64,000 nt of DNA. Origin: Shewanella nanhaiensis. GTDB lineage: Bacteria; Pseudomonadota; Gammaproteobacteria; Enterobacterales; Shewanellaceae. Of this stretch, positions 61,324 through 64,000 are shown one piece after another; position 1 is the stretch's first letter, and every line of letters begins with the position of its first letter. The stretch lies in the NCBI RefSeq assembly GCF_019457885.1, contig NZ_JAHZST010000002.1:1-64000 (forward strand), read 5' to 3'. The translations under genes were made by a program, and so were the position numbers. The notes beneath the pieces are model-generated. The model did not search any database. It worked only from the letters and a program-made list of their open reading frames with translations, and had not been told where the DNA came from.

Positions 61324-61370
61324 AAAGCCGCTGAAGGCTCATGTGATGGGGTGAGCCAGCATAGACAATA
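61324..61370. repeat. dispersed hairpin repeat, copy 1
   Basis: A 47-bp unit starting AAAGCCGCTGAAGGCTCATG and ending TAGACAATA. Internal GGCTCA / TGAGCC and outer GCT / AGC pair into a hairpin. Copy 2 differs by one deletion and a few substitutions, one of which keeps a G-U pair. Confidence 0.75.
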
Positions 61371-61472
61371 CGTCACAGTTATGGCTGCGAAGAAATGCAA
61401 TTTCAAACTGATCGGGATGAGGGGTAAGCCGTCAAGTTTTTCCAGACTATGAGCATATGCACCTTTTACCCT

Positions 61473-61518
61473 AAAGCCGCTGAAGGCTCATGTGATGGGT
61501 GAGTCAGCGTAGACAATA
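61473..61518. repeat. dispersed hairpin repeat, copy 2
   Basis: The second copy, about 150 bp downstream of the first in direct orientation. GGCTCA now pairs with TGAGTC through one G-U, so the stem is kept. This suggests a REP-like element with conserved structure. Confidence 0.75.
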
Positions 61519-61668
61519 ACGCCACAACAAAGAAAGCGAAGAAAGTAAATGGTGTCATGAAGAAGCGAAGTACAAGGCGCCCCACAGCGAACAACGATGA
61601 CATACCTTTAGGTAGGCGAGTTGTGAGCGAGGACGCAACGCAGTAATTCGCTTCTGCAATAACCATTT

Positions 61669-62319
61669 TCAGTAGTCGAAGCCGGGCTGGGCTTTGATTC
61701 CGGCTTCAAACGCATGTTTGATCGGCTGCACCTCACTCACGGTATCCGCTAGCTCGACAATGGCTCGATGACACGCTCTCCCCGTCACTATCACATGCTG
61801 CATCTTAGGCCTGTTTTTTAACGCTTCAACTACCCGCTCAACATCTAGGTAGTGATAACTTATCATGTAGGTAAGCTCATCGAGCATCAGGCAATCAATA
61901 GTCTCATCTTTGAGTAACTTCTCTGCCGCAGCCCAGGCACTTTCCGCGGCTTGAGTGTCCTTTTCTCTGTCTTGGGTCTCCCAGGTAAAACCTGTGCCCA
62001 TCACATGAAAATCAACACCCGCCCCCTCAAGTAGAGTACGCTCACCACAGTCCCAATTTCCCTTGATAAACTGAACAACGACGGCTTTCTTACCATGGCC
62101 GACAGAGCGAGCTATGGTACCAAAACCTGAAGTGGATTTACCCTTACCATTACCCGTTAACACGAGCAGTATGCCCTTCTCCTCTTGAGCGGCAGCAATT
62201 TTGGCATCCACTGTCTCTTTGACTCTCTGCTGCCTCTCTTTATGGCGCTGAGCTTTTCGCTCCTCCTGAGTCATCTCACTCTTATCTGTCATGTTCGACG
62301 CTCCGTTATTTTCTGTCAT
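61669..62319 (-). CDS. btuR: cob(I)yrinic acid a,c-diamide adenosyltransferase
   Basis: A 216-residue CobO/BtuR-type adenosyltransferase, which adds the adenosyl group to cobalamin precursors. P-loop GNGKGKST is at residues 56-63 and LMLDELTYMISYHYLDVERV and VIVTGRACHRAIVELADTVS follow. The charged N-terminus (about residues 14-48) is longer than usual. ATG 62319 has GGAA five bases upstream; ATG 62292 is a second option. It lies 58 bp after cobQ. Confidence 0.93.
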   Translation of the reverse strand: MTENNGASNMTDKSEMTQEERKAQRHKERQQRVKETVDAKIAAAQEEKGILLVLTGNGKGKSTSGFGTIARSVGHGKKAVVVQFIKGNWDCGERTLLEGAGVDFHVMGTGFTWETQDREKDTQAAESAWAAAEKLLKDETIDCLMLDELTYMISYHYLDVERVVEALKNRPKMQHVIVTGRACHRAIVELADTVSEVQPIKHAFEAGIKAQPGFDY

Positions 62320-62377
62320 GATATTTCCATCAATTAGTTAATTGCTCAGGCAAAATTCAGCGATAAAGCTGGTAGCT

Positions 62378-63961
62378 TCACGATCTCAAAATCTCTTCTA
62401 TCTTCTCTATATCTAAACTTTTCTCTAGCTGATCGGCAAACCGGTTGAGTTGCTCCTCACGGATGGCATCGATATCCACCACTTGGGCATGATCCAATCC
62501 CGCCCATTTGAGGATAAGAGTGCAAGCCTGAGGCGAATCAAATACGCCATGAAGATAGGTGCCTAAAATTTGGTTGTCTTTAGAGAGCATGCCATCACTA
62601 AACTTTTCAGCTTCATTCTCAACGGTGAGACTAAACGGAGAGTTTTGGCTCAGCTCAGGATTTAATATTTGAGACTCACCACAATGGATCTCGTAGCCTT
62701 TCACTGCAGCCTGCTCCCCTAACAAAGAGAGCTCGCCAGTGACCTGTCTTAATACCTTGTCTGGCTTAAGCTCTGTTACGAGTGAGAGGTAACCTAACCC
62801 TTCTGTATCACCCACCTCACCTTCAACCCCACTAGGGTCGTCAATCACCAAGCCTAACATCTGATATCCGCCACAGATCCCCATCACCTTACCGCCATAC
62901 CTAAGGTGTTTAGCTAGGGCGATATCCCAGCCCTGCTCACGCATAAAATCCAGATCAGCCCGAACATTTTTACTGCCCGGCAGTATGATCAGATCGGCTT
63001 GAGGAAGTTCACCAGAAGTCAATGGAAATTGAGACTGAGTCTGCACTGAGACATAGTTAAACTTAATCTGCGGGTGCAACCTAAGGGGATCAAAATCGGT
63101 GTGATTACTGATGCGAGGAAACACTAAAACAAGGACATTAAGCTTGCTGTTTTGGGATTTAATGGGCGATACAACCAAGGCATCTTCAGCGTCCAGGTGC
63201 AGATCATGTAAATAGGGCAACACACCTAACACAGGTTTATTGGTATAGGACTCTAGCCAATCGAGTCCGGATTGCAGCAGCGCAATATCGCCACGAAAAC
63301 GGTTAATCACAAACCCTTTCACCCTAGCCTGCTCAGACTTAGAAAGCAGCGCTAAAGTGCCAACCAGATGAGCGAAAACACCACCTTTGTCGATATCGGC
63401 TATGATGATCACAGGGCAATCTACCGCTTCGGCAAAGCCCATATTAGCAATATCACCTTCACGCAGATTAACCTCAGCAGGGCTACCTGCCCCCTCTACA
63501 AACAAAGTGTCATAACGCTCAGATAGACGCTTAAAGGAGTCGAGTACTGCCGACATCGCCTTGACCCGATACCCTCCTTTCTCCTTTACTCGCTCGCCAT
63601 CTTGACCAAAAAAAGTCTTAGCTTCCATCTGTTCAAGGGCTCTACCTTGCACAATCACTTGAGCGCCCGTATCTGAACTTGGCTTAAGCAAAATTGGGTT
63701 AAAATCTGTGTGCAGAGGTAAACCACAGGCTATCGCTTGCAGCGCTTGGGCACGTCCTATCTCACCACCATCGGCAGTGACCGCACTATTAAGCGCCATA
63801 TTTTGTGGCTTAAAGGGAGCAACGTTAACACCGCGACGGGCAAACAAACGGCACAAACCTGCGACTAAGGTGCTTTTTCCGGCATCAGAAGTGGTGCCCT
63901 GTACCATAAGTACTTGAGCTGGAACTGCTGTATCTGATACAAGTTTATTTTTGGGGCTCAT
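62378..63961 (-). CDS. cobQ: cobyric acid synthase
   Basis: A 527-residue CobQ/CbiP protein that amidates four carboxylates of the corrin ring using glutamine and ATP. P-loop-like [17 protein letters not shown] is at the N-terminus; the C-terminal amidotransferase domain holds Cys in [12 protein letters not shown] and His in [17 protein letters not shown] is seven bases before ATG. It is the first visible gene of a cobalamin salvage operon that may extend past the window edge. Confidence 0.93.
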   Translation of the reverse strand: MSPKNKLVSDTAVPAQVLMVQGTTSDAGKSTLVAGLCRLFARRGVNVAPFKPQNMALNSAVTADGGEIGRAQALQAIACGLPLHTDFNPILLKPSSDTGAQVIVQGRALEQMEAKTFFGQDGERVKEKGGYRVKAMSAVLDSFKRLSERYDTLFVEGAGSPAEVNLREGDIANMGFAEAVDCPVIIIADIDKGGVFAHLVGTLALLSKSEQARVKGFVINRFRGDIALLQSGLDWLESYTNKPVLGVLPYLHDLHLDAEDALVVSPIKSQNSKLNVLVLVFPRISNHTDFDPLRLHPQIKFNYVSVQTQSQFPLTSGELPQADLIILPGSKNVRADLDFMREQGWDIALAKHLRYGGKVMGICGGYQMLGLVIDDPSGVEGEVGDTEGLGYLSLVTELKPDKVLRQVTGELSLLGEQAAVKGYEIHCGESQILNPELSQNSPFSLTVENEAEKFSDGMLSKDNQILGTYLHGVFDSPQACTLILKWAGLDHAQVVDIDAIREEQLNRFADQLEKSLDIEKIEEILRS

Positions 63962-64000
63962 CTATCTATCCCTTTAACCTCATGGGAAGCCCAGCTGTGA

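Larger units (their letters stand above)
61253..61668. other. repeat-bearing region downstream of tRNA-Leu
   Basis: A 416-bp stretch with no convincing gene. It contains two copies of a 46-bp hairpin-forming repeat (see separate entries). An open frame on the minus strand (61466-61666) has a hydrophobic run but overlaps the repeat and lacks a ribosome site. The region looks like a mosaic of dispersed repeats, a common state for tRNA 3' flanks. Confidence 0.5.

Noticed and set aside
61142..61354. Open frame covering tRNA-Leu.
   Set aside because: It coincides with a complete tRNA gene and lacks protein-like composition.
61466..61666. Minus-strand 66-codon frame with a hydrophobic run.
   Set aside because: No ribosome site, and it overlaps the dispersed hairpin repeat; it is probably repeat sequence that happens to be open.

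Overview
This window looks like the chromosome of a marine gamma-proteobacterium of the genus Shewanella or a close relative. The inference rests on the gene order of the heme locus (hutZ-hutX-hutA divergent from tonB-exbB-exbD-hutBCD), the persulfide reductase with a C-terminal rhodanese, the many TonB receptors and the AT-balanced codon use. The species cannot be fixed from the sequence. No phage, insertion sequence, CRISPR array or rRNA was found. One tRNA gene is present, tRNA-Leu(CAG).

Layout. 0.4-2.3 kb: an MsbA-like ABC exporter. 2.4-10.6 kb: a complete heme-uptake locus built around a divergent Fur box, with receptor, private TonB/ExbB/ExbD, an inner-membrane ABC importer and the cytosolic heme proteins HutX and HutZ. 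10.7-12.4 kb: a small membrane protein, a NaChBac-type voltage-gated channel and a small winged-helix protein. 12.6-22.8 kb: a TonB receptor, GAF protein, hydantoinase A and B and an Asp/Glu/hydantoin racemase in one operon, divergent from a very large MalT/LuxR-type ATPase regulator. 22.9-25.8 kb: two PH-domain membrane proteins and a DUF924 protein. 26.0-30.0 kb: a tight operon encoding a FabH-like ketosynthase, a heme-oxygenase-like diiron protein, a His-rich membrane protein, an unknown protein and a PNPOx-like flavoprotein. This is a candidate uncharacterised biosynthetic pathway. 30.2-38.3 kb: regulators (AraC, HxlR, TetR, LysR), an old-yellow-enzyme reductase with three tandem operators, and two tandem UspA proteins.

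38.8-41.0 kb holds a bufferin-type (MNIO/DUF692) RiPP metallophore operon, bufA-bufB-bufC. Its precursor is unusual: it has two nearly identical 50-residue six-cysteine cores and a lipoprotein signal. A hairpin between bufA and bufB looks like an expression attenuator. 41.1-48.3 kb: an NTF2-like protein, coniferyl-aldehyde-dehydrogenase-like enzyme with TetR regulator, a small secreted Lys-rich protein with a membrane partner, a GcvA-like LysR and a large surface lipoprotein. 48.5-56.4 kb: a MacAB-like efflux operon with its own NtrY/NtrC-like two-component pair. A sigma-54 promoter and a cluster of GTGTCCG sites lie upstream of it. 56.8-59.4 kb: persulfide reductase with two YeeE/YedE sulfur transporters. 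59.7-64 kb: MAPEG protein, BtuF, tRNA-Leu, then BtuR and CobQ of cobalamin salvage.

At a larger scale, five separate loci carry tandem repeats with an exact 7-bp period, and each starts at or just after a stop codon. They share related units (AACTCGA, TTTCGAG, CCTAGTA, ACGGATA). A second dispersed repeat, about 46 bp and hairpin-forming, occurs twice downstream of the tRNA gene. All functional calls come from reading motifs and gene order without database searches; start codons were chosen from Shine-Dalgarno (SD) spacing and are stated where they differ from the longest frame.
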